From Sphaerulina vaccinii (taxonomy: Eukaryota > Ascomycota > Dothideomycetes > Mycosphaerellales > Mycosphaerellaceae), in contig JAKUDP010000028.1 of assembly GCA_022570795.1 (NCBI GenBank), positions 682,001 through 746,000 on the forward strand: a stretch of 64,000 nucleotides of DNA, in the 5' to 3' direction. The notes under the pieces are model-generated. The model saw only the letters and a list, made by a program, of their open reading frames with translations, did not search any database and was not told the origin of the DNA. How positions within the stretch are numbered: the first letter of the stretch is position 1; each line of letters starts with the position of its first letter. A program made the position numbers and the translations under genes. This document shows, one piece after another, positions 54,334-64,000 of this stretch.

Positions 54334-56652
54334 ATGCCGAATATCGACCTGATAGACCACTCACCGCAGCATCCGGAACCTGCTGCACCAGTGGCCACAG
54401 CATCAAATCTCATCCTCATTGACAACTACGACTCCTTCACTTGGAATGTATATCAGTATCTCGTGCTCGAGGGAGCGACCGCTGAAGTCATACGGAACGA
54501 CCAGATCACGCTAGAAGAACTAATCGCACGCAAGCCCACACAACTTGTCATCAGCCCAGGACCTGGTCATCCGGAAACAGACTCTGGTATCAGTAAAGAT
54601 GCCATCAAATACTTCAGTGGGAAGATACCAGTCCTGGGCGTGTGCATGGGCGAACAATGTATCTACTCCGTCTTTGGTGGGACTGTTGAAAAGACAGGTG
54701 AAATCCTTCATGGCAAGACTTCCCCTCTGAGACATGATGGAAAGGGTGTTTACTCCGGTCTGGATCAGGACGTAGCTGTCACGAGATATCACTCGCTGGC
54801 TGGTACGCATCCTACGTTACCTGAGAGCCTCGAAGTATCGTCGTGGATTGCGGTAGGTCCGGACGGCGGTAAGGGTGTCATCATGGGCGTGAGGCACAAG
54901 GAGTTCCTTGTCGAAGGCGTTCAATTTCACCCAGAGTCGATCTTGACAGCTGGAGGTCGACTTATGCTGAAGAACTTCCTACGTATGCAAGGTGGCACCT
55001 GGGCAGAGAATGCCCGGCTGCAGACAGAAGCACAGAGGACCACGAATGGCGTCAAATCACAGACAAACGGAGCTGCGAACGGAGCGAAGAAGGAGAACAT
55101 CCTGGATCGCATCTACGATCAACGTAAGAAGGACGTAGCAGAGCAGCGGCAGATCCCCTCACATCGAATGGAAGACTTGCAGGCGGCATATGAGCTCAAC
55201 CTAGCTCCCTCCCTGATCTCATTCCCAGATCGACTACGGCAAAGCCCATTCAAACTCTCTCTCATGGCTGAGATCAAGCGTGCATCTCCGTCCAAGGGCA
55301 TCATACAGATTGATGCACGAGCGCCTGAGCAAGCTAGAGTGTATGCACTTGCAGGCGCCAGCACGATATCAGTACTCACTGAGCCGCACTGGTTCAAAGG
55401 AAGCATCGATGACCTTCGCAATGCACGAAGAGCGATCGATAGCATGCCGAATCGACCAGCATTGTTACGGAAAGAGTTTGTCTTCGACGAGTATCAGATC
55501 CTCGAAGCGCGACTGGCAGGTGCCGATACCGTGCTTCTCATCGTCAAGATGCTGGACCTTGAGCTGTTGACGAGATTATACAAGTACTCGCAGTCTTTGG
55601 GAATGGAGCCGCTTGTAGAGGTCAACACTCTGGAGGAAATGGAAATAGCAGTGAAGCTAAGCTCGCAAGTTATCGGCGTCAACAATCGCAATTTGACCAG
55701 CTTCGAGGTTGATATGGACACCACAACGCGACTCATGAAGATTGTACCAAAAGAAACTATCCTATGCGCGCTGAGCGGCATTGCTGGCCCCAAGGACGTT
55801 GAACCTTATCAGAAGAATGGTGTAGGAGCTGTCTTGGTCGGCGAGGCACTGATGCGAGCAGCAGACACTGCTAAGTTCATCACTGAGCTCCTTGGTGGCA
55901 GTGAAGCAGCGATCAAGGCGAATTCACAGAAGAAACTGCTTGTGAAGATTTGCGGGACAAGAACTCCGGAGGCCGCAACGGCAGCGATCGAAGCCGGTGC
56001 TGATCTGATCGGTGTGATCATGGTGACAGGGAGAAAGCGCTGCGTATCTGCAGATACAGCTCGAAGAATCTCCGATGTGGTGCATACAACTCGAAAAACA
56101 GCTTCACAAGTGATGGATACTTCAGAAGAGGCCGAAGGAAAAGCCACAAGCTTCTTCGCACACACCGCACGCCACCACATCCAGCATCAGGACCGCGCAC
56201 TTTTGGTTGGCGTGTTCCTCGACCAACCTTTGGAATACATCCTCGAACAGCACCGCTTAATCAATTTCGACATCATTCAGTTTCATGGCTCGGAGCCACT
56301 CGAGTGGGCGCAGCTCATACCTGTGCCTGTGCTGCACAAGTTCAAACCTGGCGATGCTGGCCTGACGAGTCGTGGCTACCACTCGTTGCCACTGCTTGAT
56401 GCGGGCGCGGGTGAAGGGAAACAGCTGGATTTAACGGGCGTCAAGTCACTACTTGAAAGTGATGCAGGTCTGCGAGTTTTGCTTGCAGGCGGATTGGACT
56501 CAGAGAACGTCTCCCAAGCCATAGCAGGGCTAGGCAGTTTCAAATCGCAGATTGCTGCTGTCGATGTGAGCAGCGGCGTGGAGGTGAACGGCGAACAGGA
56601 TTTGGGCAAGATCAGAGCGTTTGTGAGAGCAGCGAAAGAGATCGAGCTGTAA
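54334..56652 (+). CDS. trp1: Trifunctional tryptophan enzyme: anthranilate synthase glutaminase, IGP synthase, PRA isomerase
   Basis: Three steps of tryptophan synthesis in one chain, 772 aa, single exon. Residues 25-230 are the class I glutamine amidotransferase (LILIDNYDSFTWNVYQYL, the nucleophile Cys in VLGVCMGEQC, the His in VEGVQFHPES). About 255-530 is indole-3-glycerol phosphate synthase (LMAEIKRASPSKGII, LLRKEFVFDEYQI, IGVNNRNLTSFEVD). About 535-772 is phosphoribosylanthranilate isomerase (LVKICGTRTPEAATAA, DLIGVIMVTGRKRCVS, LLAGGLDSENVSQAI, GVDVSSGVE-like end). The start at 54334 was picked as the first ATG before the GATase. The domain order is the usual one in filamentous fungi. 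Confidence 0.97.
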   Translation: MPNIDLIDHSPQHPEPAAPVATASNLILIDNYDSFTWNVYQYLVLEGATAEVIRNDQITLEELIARKPTQLVISPGPGHPETDSGISKDAIKYFSGKIPVLGVCMGEQCIYSVFGGTVEKTGEILHGKTSPLRHDGKGVYSGLDQDVAVTRYHSLAGTHPTLPESLEVSSWIAVGPDGGKGVIMGVRHKEFLVEGVQFHPESILTAGGRLMLKNFLRMQGGTWAENARLQTEAQRTTNGVKSQTNGAANGAKKENILDRIYDQRKKDVAEQRQIPSHRMEDLQAAYELNLAPSLISFPDRLRQSPFKLSLMAEIKRASPSKGIIQIDARAPEQARVYALAGASTISVLTEPHWFKGSIDDLRNARRAIDSMPNRPALLRKEFVFDEYQILEARLAGADTVLLIVKMLDLELLTRLYKYSQSLGMEPLVEVNTLEEMEIAVKLSSQVIGVNNRNLTSFEVDMDTTTRLMKIVPKETILCALSGIAGPKDVEPYQKNGVGAVLVGEALMRAADTAKFITELLGGSEAAIKANSQKKLLVKICGTRTPEAATAAIEAGADLIGVIMVTGRKRCVSADTARRISDVVHTTRKTASQVMDTSEEAEGKATSFFAHTARHHIQHQDRALLVGVFLDQPLEYILEQHRLINFDIIQFHGSEPLEWAQLIPVPVLHKFKPGDAGLTSRGYHSLPLLDAGAGEGKQLDLTGVKSLLESDAGLRVLLAGGLDSENVSQAIAGLGSFKSQIAAVDVSSGVEVNGEQDLGKIRAFVRAAKEIEL

Positions 56653-57145
56653 ACATCCCTGTAACCCTGCGAAGCTTGCGCTAGCTCCCTGGTCCGAACC
56701 ACACATCACGACTGACGTGAACGAAACCGTTGCACTTCACTGTAAGTCCGCGATCATGTCTCCGAACTCTGTCAAAATGATACTATTGTGCGTCCACGCA
56801 ATCGTTAGCTCGGTCTCAAGCATTGACACGCAAGCTAGCCGCCACTCTCACCTCACTTCACTCACTCACATTGGATCCACATGACATTCAAACTTCAACT
56901 TCACTTCACAATTGCAACCACATCTTATTGTCCTCAAACACACTTTATTACCCTCTGCCACGACACTCTCGCTGCTGATTTTCACTGCTGCACCTACTTA
57001 ACAGTTCAAACTGACTGCCACCGGAGGACTCCTACCTGCCTTAACCTCACATCCACGCGCTGAGTCACAGAACCCAAGACTCGAAGATATCTGCGCCACC
57101 ACCAACAAGGTCGCTCTACATCCAAGCACCCAAGCGACCATCAAC
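56653..57145. other. Intergenic between TRP1 and the BRCT-WGR gene
   Basis: 493 bp, same-strand neighbours. The second half is a C/A-rich leader with repeated CACTTCACTCAC-type text before the ATG at 57146. No gene is supported. Confidence 0.45.
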
Positions 57146-59011
57146 ATGCCGAAGGCACTGAAGGACTGTGTCATCGTGACAGCCGGCACTGGCGAGAAGG
57201 ACTGGAACAATAAAGACCTCAAAGAGTGGATTTCCTATGCATCTGGAACGTTCGAGCGCGGCGTCACTGAAGAAACGACACACCTAGTCATCACCAAGAA
57301 GCTGTGGGCTGCAGCCGGTCCAATAGTCCAAGATGTGGTCGCACGCAAGAAGAATGGCCAACACATCAAAGTCGTCTCCCAGGACTGGCTCGAGGACAGT
57401 ATTAGCCGCGGGTCAAAGCAGAAGGAGAAAGGGTACTCATACCCAATCCCAGGCTTCGGCGGAAAGGAAGACGCGAATGGCAATCCGCGATCGCACACTG
57501 GACTACTCAAGGAGTTGTATCTGGAGAACACTGAGCTCACACCAGCACAAGAGAGGAGGAATTTGAAGAAGCAGCAGATGGAGGATGACTTGGTCAAGGA
57601 GATTGCTGCTGAGCGTGAGAAGGATCTCGAGGCACACATCTCAGCTGGCATGAGTATTCCGGAGCAAGCTGCCATCTTCAAGAGAGGCGCACAGAAAGCG
57701 AAGGTTATCGTTGCAAGTGAGTGGCCTCAAAGTCTTCATCTGTGTGTTGATCATATTGACAGTCGCATCCTCTCACAGGCAATCACCACATCTACCGCGA
57801 CCCAACTGGCTTCGAATTTGACGTGGTCGTAACCAAAGTCGACACCAAGCACAACAAAAACGAGCGCTACAACCTTCTCGTGAGTCCCACCCAATCCACG
57901 GTCCTCGAATTAATGGCCACAATAGATCTTCAAATCACACTGACTTCTGACTGCTATAGCTTAAGGTCTGGGAATCAAATACTACGCCGCACACATACGG
58001 CTTTACGACTACCTTCAATGGCACAAAAGTTCCACAGCAAGTCAATCATATTATAGCCATTGGCTCCAACCTCCCGACTGCGCTGAGAGCTTTCAACAAG
58101 ACATTCGAGGAGAAGACCGGAACGACCTGGAATGATCGTATCAAGGTTGCGAATGACAGGTGAGTTATTTCGATCCATTTCACTTCCACGTTAGCTGACA
58201 TATTTTGACACAATACAGAGCTCTCCGCGAACAAGAGAACAAGCGCATGAAGAAAGCCGGCTTGCCAATCCAACATCAGATGACAGAGGACATCCGTTTT
58301 CAGAAATTCTCTTACTATCCTCCAAGTTACGGACCCATCGGTGAAGTCAACGACACACCTTCACCACAGGAGAACAGTCCCGTTGACCTGGACAATGAGA
58401 CATCACGTCTTGCCTCCCGCTCTCGGACACCCGCCAGGCCAATTTTCGATGCACAGGACCTTGCCAAATTCAACGAAGCACAGATTGTAGAGAATTCTGC
58501 TGGAGAGAAATTGGATCCTATGGCTGCACCGTATGATTTCGGTCCGAGTATGAGTTTTGAGGATTTAACCGCACCAGAACCTGTTACTGCTGCTCATCAG
58601 GAAGGCGTTCCAGGAGAATGTGGTGCTGGTCATGGTGGTGCGACTCAGTATATGGATTTGAGTAGCTATACGCCTGCTCATGCTAGTCCACTACCTGAGT
58701 TGGAGAAGAATGGCGCTGTCGAGAGTGCTGAGCAGGAGAAGAATGGCACTGTCGAGAGCGCAGCTTCGGTCCTGGGAAATGCCAGTCCACCGCCTGAGGA
58801 GGAGAAGAATGGCACTGCCGACGGTGTAGCTTCAGTCCTGGGAAAGCGCAAGGATAGTCCTGTCCTTGAGGAGAGGCAGCGAGAAGAGGTTAAGAAGGCG
58901 AAGTTCGATCCTGAGACTGGTGAGTATATCATCGAACTGTTTGACCCGGAGACTGGTGAATATATCATCGACGAGGAGGAGGAGCAGGTTGATGATGGAG
59001 ATGATGCATGA
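57146..59011 (+). CDS. BRCT-WGR domain protein (PARP-like N-terminal part without catalytic domain)
   Basis: Four exons, 57146..57716, 57779..57879, 57960..58159 and 58219..59011, give 554 aa; the introns all start GTGAGT and end CACAG/TATAG/TACAG. An N-terminal BRCT domain (residues 1-100: LKDCVIVTAGTGEKDWNN, WISYASGTFERGVTEETTHLVI, VVSQDWLEDSI) is followed by a charged helix and, at about 190-320, a WGR-like domain (HHIYRDPTGFEFDVVVTKVD, LLLKVWES, ALRAFNKTFEEKTGTTWNDR). The rest is an acidic disordered tail with a thrice-repeated EKNGxxES/DG unit and a duplicated FDPETGEYII. Fungal poly-ADP-ribose polymerases have BRCT and WGR before the catalytic domain; here no catalytic part follows. A role in DNA-damage signalling is inferred from domains only. 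Confidence 0.85.
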
Positions 59012-59365
59012 GGAATGATCATCGCTGCGCTTGGGACGGCAGACACAGCGAATATGGTGGCGGCTTGGCGGAGGCTACGTCGATCGCATGGGCTATGAGT
59101 CGCGATTTCGAAAAGGCGGTTTGCGACTCGACCTAGCTTGGTCCAAAATCAGCACATCAGGACGAGCGACTTACTTCTGAAGTACTGCATAAGTTGGTAA
59201 GTGCAATGGTGCACCTCAGCACTTGGTATATGTACATTAGCAACAAGACACGAGAGGCATGATATGATATTCTCATATGCATTTCCACTGGTATAGCATG
59301 TTCCAGCTCATGTCGTCGCTCATCGTACCTCTCCGCCTCGTACCTCTCCGCCTACTTCCTCCCTC
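59012..59365. other. Convergent 3' intergenic region
   Basis: 354 bp between the ends of the BRCT-WGR gene (plus) and NDUFB7 (minus). It has pyrimidine tracts and a duplicated CGTACCTCTCCGCC near 59325. No gene is supported. Confidence 0.45.
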
Positions 59366-59828
59366 TCAATTCGACCTCTCCCCACCCTTCTGTGCCCTAA
59401 TCTCATCCATCTTCTTCACTCTTAGCTTGAATTCCTCATATTGGCACTTCTCATACGAATGTCGTTCGTCCTAGTAGGCCAGCGTGTTAGCGCAGTCCTT
59501 CTTCCCCCGATCCACGGCATGGCATACATGCCTGACATCTCCAGTTCAGGTAGTAGTTATCGTATCGGCACTTGTTCAAGGGAATGAGGAGATGGGCGCA
59601 AGAGTCGCGGTAGGCGAGCGGGATTCTGGCGTCGCTCATTTCTTGTCGTGTGGCTTCTGTAGGTTGTGTCTCTCTTTAGTATGTGCTCTGCTCTGCTTTG
59701 CCAATAGCATATCATATGCGGAGGATGGGTCGCTGTATGTACGTACGGCGGGTTGGTGCGCCATGGCCGAGTCCCACGGCCTCTTTGACGCTTTCGGCCG
59801 TGTCTTTGATCTGTTCCGTCACTGTCAT
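59366..59828 (-). CDS. Complex I subunit NDUFB7/B18 (NADH:ubiquinone oxidoreductase)
   Basis: An accessory subunit of respiratory complex I on the intermembrane-space side. Three exons, 59828..59747, 59656..59532 and 59470..59366, give 103 aa. The first intron is GTACGT..CTACAG. The second begins with GC (CAG|GCATGT) and ends TACTAG with a GCTAAC branch, so it is a GC-AG intron; using the nearby GT would bring a stop. Family text is clear: RQEMSDARIPLAYRDSCAHLLIP, LNKCRYDNYY, DERHSYEKCQYEEFKLRVKK, and the ending GGERSN. Two CX9C pairs (CAHLLIPLNKC and CQDERHSYEKC) form the CHCH fold imported by the Mia40 path. The gene is easily missed because no single exon is long. Confidence 0.92.
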
Positions 59829-60131
59829 GGTGTTGTGTGTGGGTGTGAGAGTGCAGTATGCAGCTGTGGTCGAGGTTGGAGGTGGTGTTCGCTTCTCGGA
59901 AGTTGTGGGCCTGAAATGTGAGACAAGCATCGCGTCGACTTCAGACGCGAAAACATTCAAGACTACTCACACAGCTATCAATCAACACAACGACTTCCAA
60001 TACCTGCCTGGACATTTACGAAATCGCCACCACCATGCGCCTCGCCGACTGAACGCATTCCCAACCGCGACCTCTGATGCCGCGCCGAAACACTCATCTT
60101 CTCCCACAGTAGAGAGTAGAAACAGGTAGAA
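59829..60131. promoter_or_regulatory. Divergent promoter between NDUFB7 and the NUP188-like gene
   Basis: 303 bp between two starts that point apart. No TATA box is obvious. An open frame in this stretch is only an upstream extension of the NDUFB7 first exon. Confidence 0.5.
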
Positions 60132-63100
60132 ATGTGCAGCAGCTATTACTTTCCCGCTCTCGACCAATGTCTGGCTGGCGACACCACTCTGATATCCTGG
60201 CGCACCGCCTACCGCGCTCTATGTGATGAAGATGTCGCTCTCGACAACAGCTCACTCCAGGCTTTTCTCAGCGACGATGATACTATTGCGCTTCTGAGCA
60301 ATGCTCTTAGTCCATTCGCAACACCGAGTGCGCGAACTGCGAGCGACTTCGAGACCAGAACCGCACCCATACACGCATCTCAGCCACAGAATGGCGCCTA
60401 CAAGCTGGACGAGATCAAAGAGGACGCTAAATGGCTATCGCGGGAGTTGCAGGTGGAAGAATTGGCTGCTTTGCGCGTGGCTATCATTGAGTGCCAGGAG
60501 AGGCCAGCAGATCAGCTCATGAACACGGCCTACAATGGGACGGGCACGCTATCTGGGTCGGCGAGCACTGCTCTAGGCTCGAGCACACTGGATCTCTCAG
60601 CTTCTACTATCAGCAATGGAGCTGCACGACCGGCTCTTGCGTTCGCAGATCAGCAAGTGCGACGACAGAGACTGCTCGTCGTGTACTTGAGTGAGCGCAA
60701 CCACATGCTGCGGCTGAGTGCAGACTTGATGAGTCGATACGCCGTGAGCGACGGCATTCCTCCAGAACAGCAGGGTGGTGCATCCTGGATTGATCAGATT
60801 GCAGCAAAGGTCACGGACATCATGTGTCCGCGAACCGGGAGGAACGGAGGCGAGGCTTTCTTTGCCAAAGGCATATCGAAGGTGGAATCTGTGCTGGATC
60901 GTGGTGATGCTTCAACTTCGTGGCCCCAGGTCTTCGCGGACGAAACGAAAGCGCCTACATATGTCGACTCGCTTGGCTCGGAGCTGACAAACACCTTACG
61001 GCTGTTTCTCGCTGCGCTATACCAATTCGAGGGCATCCCAAGTGGTTCAGCACTCACGAGCTGGTTTGCACTGATGGAGAAGCACTTCTTCCTTCAAGCA
61101 TATAAGCCTTTACTTCCACCGGATCTTGATGTACCTCGACTCCTGCTGTCGATCGTATCCGTGGAGATGATGAAACTACAGTCGGCAGTCGCGGAGATCA
61201 TGCAGGCCGCTGGCGTTGACACTCCGGTCCTGGCTGGGAGCCACTATGTCAACGACGAGGAATGTTTGAAGTCTCTCAACCTCACACTGCACAGGGTCAG
61301 TCTTCGTGGCATCAACATCGCTGCCCCTGCTATTCTTGCCTGGAGCATCATAACATCAGTTATACGAGACATCGCGCTATCGCATCGAGAGCAGCGCGAA
61401 TCTCGCACTGAGCATGGTTCTGACGATACTCTGGATGGAATGGCTCGCCGTGCTTCAAGACGTGGATCTCGCAATGAACCACTCTCCGAATTCGAGAAAC
61501 TATACTTCAAGCTGCAAAGCACGGAGCTGGACGGCGATTCCAGGGACGATCTTCCGCGAAACTTCTTGGTGAGATCTGTTGATCAGTTGCGGGTCTTCAG
61601 TTTGATTGCCACTCTGGGAACCATCATTAGTACAACGTACAGCTCAAATGCCGAAGCCAGCACCGCGTTCTTCTGCAAGGAGGCATTGCTAGATCTGACA
61701 CGAGAGTCCCTGTCCTTCGTGCAGTATGATGCGGAAGTCTTCGAGGCAGTGCTTTCGCTGTTGACACCGGCCGAGCACAGTCGTAACTCCAAGCAGCAAG
61801 CAGCTGTACTTGCAGATAAGCTGTTAGCTGACTATGACTTGCTCAGACCAGCAATACTGGATCAAGCAATAACACGCTTTCCGTACGAACTTTCGCCACT
61901 GGTGAGACTAAGCACGGCCTTGGCCAACGCAGGGAGTGTACAGCAAGATGATGGAGAGAACTTTGCAGAGATTACAAGCATACTACATCGACTGCACACA
62001 TACACGCAGCAGGTGCCTGCTGACTTCAGATCGTACGAGCTCACGGACGAAATTGACGACAACAATGCCATGAGATTGACGGACGCACTGCCCATCATCA
62101 CAGGTATCACAGGTCTTGGTGGCCAGCGACTTCTCACTTCGTCCGATGGCGGAGACGTGGACACTCCAGAACAGTACATACCTGCGGGGACTGCAGGCAA
62201 CATCATCCGCGAGAAACGACCCATGGTATTCATGCTAAAGCACGATAGCTCTGGACTCGAATATCTCAGCGCTTTACTATACACCTTCACCAAAGGTAGT
62301 GAGCTGTCTGTTGCTATAACTGAAGCTGCCTTGGATCTTCACGGCGCTGCAGAGACCATCACGCTGTTCACATCATTGCTGGCTGCATGCCTGGACCGTC
62401 CAGGTGGTGCTGCAACAGCCCAGGAATTGATTGTGAAACTCAGCTCCGGCCTGAGCAGCAGCCATGACATCGTGTCCATCGTTGCCACTATATTGGAGAC
62501 TGAGCTCCTGGCGCATCTTGAACAGGTTACACAAGACGGCTCGCTAAGCGTTGTCGCTGCTGCGACGGAGTTCCTCAACGTTGTAATAAGGATCTCGCCA
62601 GAACGAGTCTGGTCAATCCTCGCAAAGAGCAGTCTACTTGGACTTGCAAGCGGTGCAATTTCTCTAGTGGCGGTGGTCAATGGCACGGAAGTGCAGCTTG
62701 GCCAGTATCGCTTCTTGCAAGCATGTGTTGAATTACATTCGCTTCTGATCGAAGATGCGATTGGTGGCCTGGCTAAACGAAATGCCAGACCAACTGAAGT
62801 AGTCAAGTCTACTCGCTTCAACCTGAAGAGCAGGCAGGACTCGCTAGACTCCACACCAGCTCGTACCATGAGCGTTGTGCTCAATGCTTTCCAAAAGATT
62901 CTACTAGATGCTTACCAAAGTTTCTCGGACTGGAAATGGGAAGATCTCAAACAGCGCTGTAGCCTGACTGTGACTCTGCTAAAGTCTTTTTCCGACTTGC
63001 TACGGAGTACCTACGGCATCAATGTGTCGAAGCACCCTTCCAAACGGCTCACATTCGTCCTTGCGCCTGCTGCCGACTCCATTGTCAACATATGCGCGCC

Positions 63101-64000
63101 CAAAGCAGGCAGCAATCCACTAGCCACCACAACACACAAGATTCTGCATGAAAGCCTGCCAATCGCAGATGATGCGACACCAGTTCAGATACGCCAATTG
63201 CTCATTGAGCAGGTACGTGCTGTTTTCAGCTTTCTCGTCACGGTCCTTCGTGTCGCGAAGCACGGCAATGACATCCTAGCCAAGGACACACCGGCGGCAG
63301 AGTGGCGCAAAGTTACGAGGGATCGCTCCTATAATCTCGCCTCTGGCATTGTGCAGAGCATGCCTACCCTGGCGTCTCTGCTCGCCAGCGATCATGCAAT
63401 CAGAGCTGACCTATTTACTCTCTTCGAAGAACTAATCGGTGCTCTGGGTGCCGGCGATGAGGATCCACCATCGATACTCGCCCAATTTGATACAGACGCA
63501 GCTCAGGCTTTCCTTCAGGTTGTGACAGAACTGGATCGGCCGCTCTGTGATACGCAAATTGAACGTAGCGCGTGGGATTTCCTCGCCACCGTTATGGATA
63601 GCAAGCAACAATGGTTCGCGATCTATCTCCTTACCGGGAAGCTGCCGAAGAGTCGAGCTCATCGCCGCCATGAAGAAGAGATCAAAGGCAAGCCAATACT
63701 TGCTCATGTGTTGAGTCAGCTTGCATCGATTGCGGACTTGCCACCTCAGCGTGCAGTTGGTATGCTGAAGTTCATCGCTGTGGCTCAGCAGACCTGGGTA
63801 TGGGCCACGAACGAAGTTAGGTCACATACGGACTTCCTCACCAACACACTGTCATGGCTAGGGTCACTTCACGCGCCTCCAACAAATCCGACTCCTGACG
63901 CAGCTATTATTAGCGCCAGGGAGCACGAAATGGCCGCTTACTTATGCGAAATCTTCGCGATCAATTTACACGCAGGTCTCGAGATTGGCGATAAGACGGT
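60132..64000 (+). CDS. nup188: NUP188-like nucleoporin, N-terminal part (runs off the window)
   Basis: A long intron-free frame from the ATG at 60132 to the window end, at least 1289 codons. The protein is almost wholly helical, as expected for the superhelical inner-ring scaffold nucleoporins. The start CLAGDTTLISWRTAYRALCDED recalls fungal Nup188 N-termini; LKLDEIKEDAKWLSRELQVEELAALRVAIIE and LTSWFALMEKHFFLQAYKP fit the same family (from memory). A Ser/Thr/Gly-rich loop lies at about residues 130-165. Other very long helical repeat proteins (Nup192/Nup205) are the main alternatives. The C-terminal third, which would decide, is outside the window. Confidence 0.78.
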   Translation, partial: MCSSYYFPALDQCLAGDTTLISWRTAYRALCDEDVALDNSSLQAFLSDDDTIALLSNALSPFATPSARTASDFETRTAPIHASQPQNGAYKLDEIKEDAKWLSRELQVEELAALRVAIIECQERPADQLMNTAYNGTGTLSGSASTALGSSTLDLSASTISNGAARPALAFADQQVRRQRLLVVYLSERNHMLRLSADLMSRYAVSDGIPPEQQGGASWIDQIAAKVTDIMCPRTGRNGGEAFFAKGISKVESVLDRGDASTSWPQVFADETKAPTYVDSLGSELTNTLRLFLAALYQFEGIPSGSALTSWFALMEKHFFLQAYKPLLPPDLDVPRLLLSIVSVEMMKLQSAVAEIMQAAGVDTPVLAGSHYVNDEECLKSLNLTLHRVSLRGINIAAPAILAWSIITSVIRDIALSHREQRESRTEHGSDDTLDGMARRASRRGSRNEPLSEFEKLYFKLQSTELDGDSRDDLPRNFLVRSVDQLRVFSLIATLGTIISTTYSSNAEASTAFFCKEALLDLTRESLSFVQYDAEVFEAVLSLLTPAEHSRNSKQQAAVLADKLLADYDLLRPAILDQAITRFPYELSPLVRLSTALANAGSVQQDDGENFAEITSILHRLHTYTQQVPADFRSYELTDEIDDNNAMRLTDALPIITGITGLGGQRLLTSSDGGDVDTPEQYIPAGTAGNIIREKRPMVFMLKHDSSGLEYLSALLYTFTKGSELSVAITEAALDLHGAAETITLFTSLLAACLDRPGGAATAQELIVKLSSGLSSSHDIVSIVATILETELLAHLEQVTQDGSLSVVAAATEFLNVVIRISPERVWSILAKSSLLGLASGAISLVAVVNGTEVQLGQYRFLQACVELHSLLIEDAIGGLAKRNARPTEVVKSTRFNLKSRQDSLDSTPARTMSVVLNAFQKILLDAYQSFSDWKWEDLKQRCSLTVTLLKSFSDLLRSTYGINVSKHPSKRLTFVLAPAADSIVNICAPKAGSNPLATTTHKILHESLPIADDATPVQIRQLLIEQVRAVFSFLVTVLRVAKHGNDILAKDTPAAEWRKVTRDRSYNLASGIVQSMPTLASLLASDHAIRADLFTLFEELIGALGAGDEDPPSILAQFDTDAAQAFLQVVTELDRPLCDTQIERSAWDFLATVMDSKQQWFAIYLLTGKLPKSRAHRRHEEEIKGKPILAHVLSQLASIADLPPQRAVGMLKFIAVAQQTWVWATNEVRSHTDFLTNTLSWLGSLHAPPTNPTPDAAIISAREHEMAAYLCEIFAINLHAGLEIGDKT

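Overview
The window reads as nuclear DNA of a filamentous ascomycete (Pezizomycotina). The family content would suit a Dothideomycete, but no species can be named from sequence alone. Supporting signs are dense genes on both strands, introns mostly of about 40-150 nt with GT..AG ends and GCTAAC/GCTGAC-like branch points, fungal-type families (trifunctional TRP1, APSES factor, SREBP with a fungal C-terminal region, NPR3), and one AT-rich island that has almost lost CpA and TpG, the mark of repeat-induced point mutation (RIP). Exon structures were worked out by hand from splice signals, reading frame and family conservation. No transcript data were available.

Layout. 0-4.8 kb: a three-exon cysteine-rich secreted protein missed by simple ORF calling, the PP2A B regulatory subunit (with what look like two alternative first exons), and a small single-pass membrane protein. 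6.3-15.9 kb: mitochondrial 2-oxodicarboxylate carrier, NPR3 (TORC1 control), an unknown protein, a small stress-responsive barrel protein, a DUF6914-like protein and eIF3d. 16.8-23.6 kb: a coiled-coil unknown, a degenerate short-chain dehydrogenase, cytidine deaminase, the Fe-S co-chaperone JAC1/HscB and a phosphate-transporter-like permease with a 281 bp palindromic MITE-like element in its upstream region. 26.4-40.0 kb: a GPI-anchored-type surface protein, gamma-butyrobetaine dioxygenase divergent from the thiamine pyrophosphate carrier, indoleamine 2,3-dioxygenase, the SREBP factor and a peroxisomal dysferlin-domain peroxin. 40.8-48.8 kb: a Tc1/mariner-type DNA transposon with perfect 32 bp inverted repeats, split by a 5.7 kb Copia LTR retrotransposon with intact 5 bp target duplication; both are heavily RIP-mutated. 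49.5-64 kb: amino-acid permease, MBP1, TRP1, a BRCT-WGR protein, complex I subunit NDUFB7 (three exons, one GC-AG intron) and the first 3.9 kb of a NUP188-like nucleoporin.

Most genes are conserved housekeeping genes, not a cluster. Themes that recur are mitochondrial metabolism (ODC and TPC carriers, JAC1, carnitine synthesis, NDUFB7), nutrient sensing and transport (NPR3, SREBP, phosphate and amino-acid permeases) and tryptophan synthesis and breakdown (TRP1, IDO). The least ordinary items are the alternative PP2A-B first exons, the cysteine-rich secreted protein and the nested RIP-mutated transposons.
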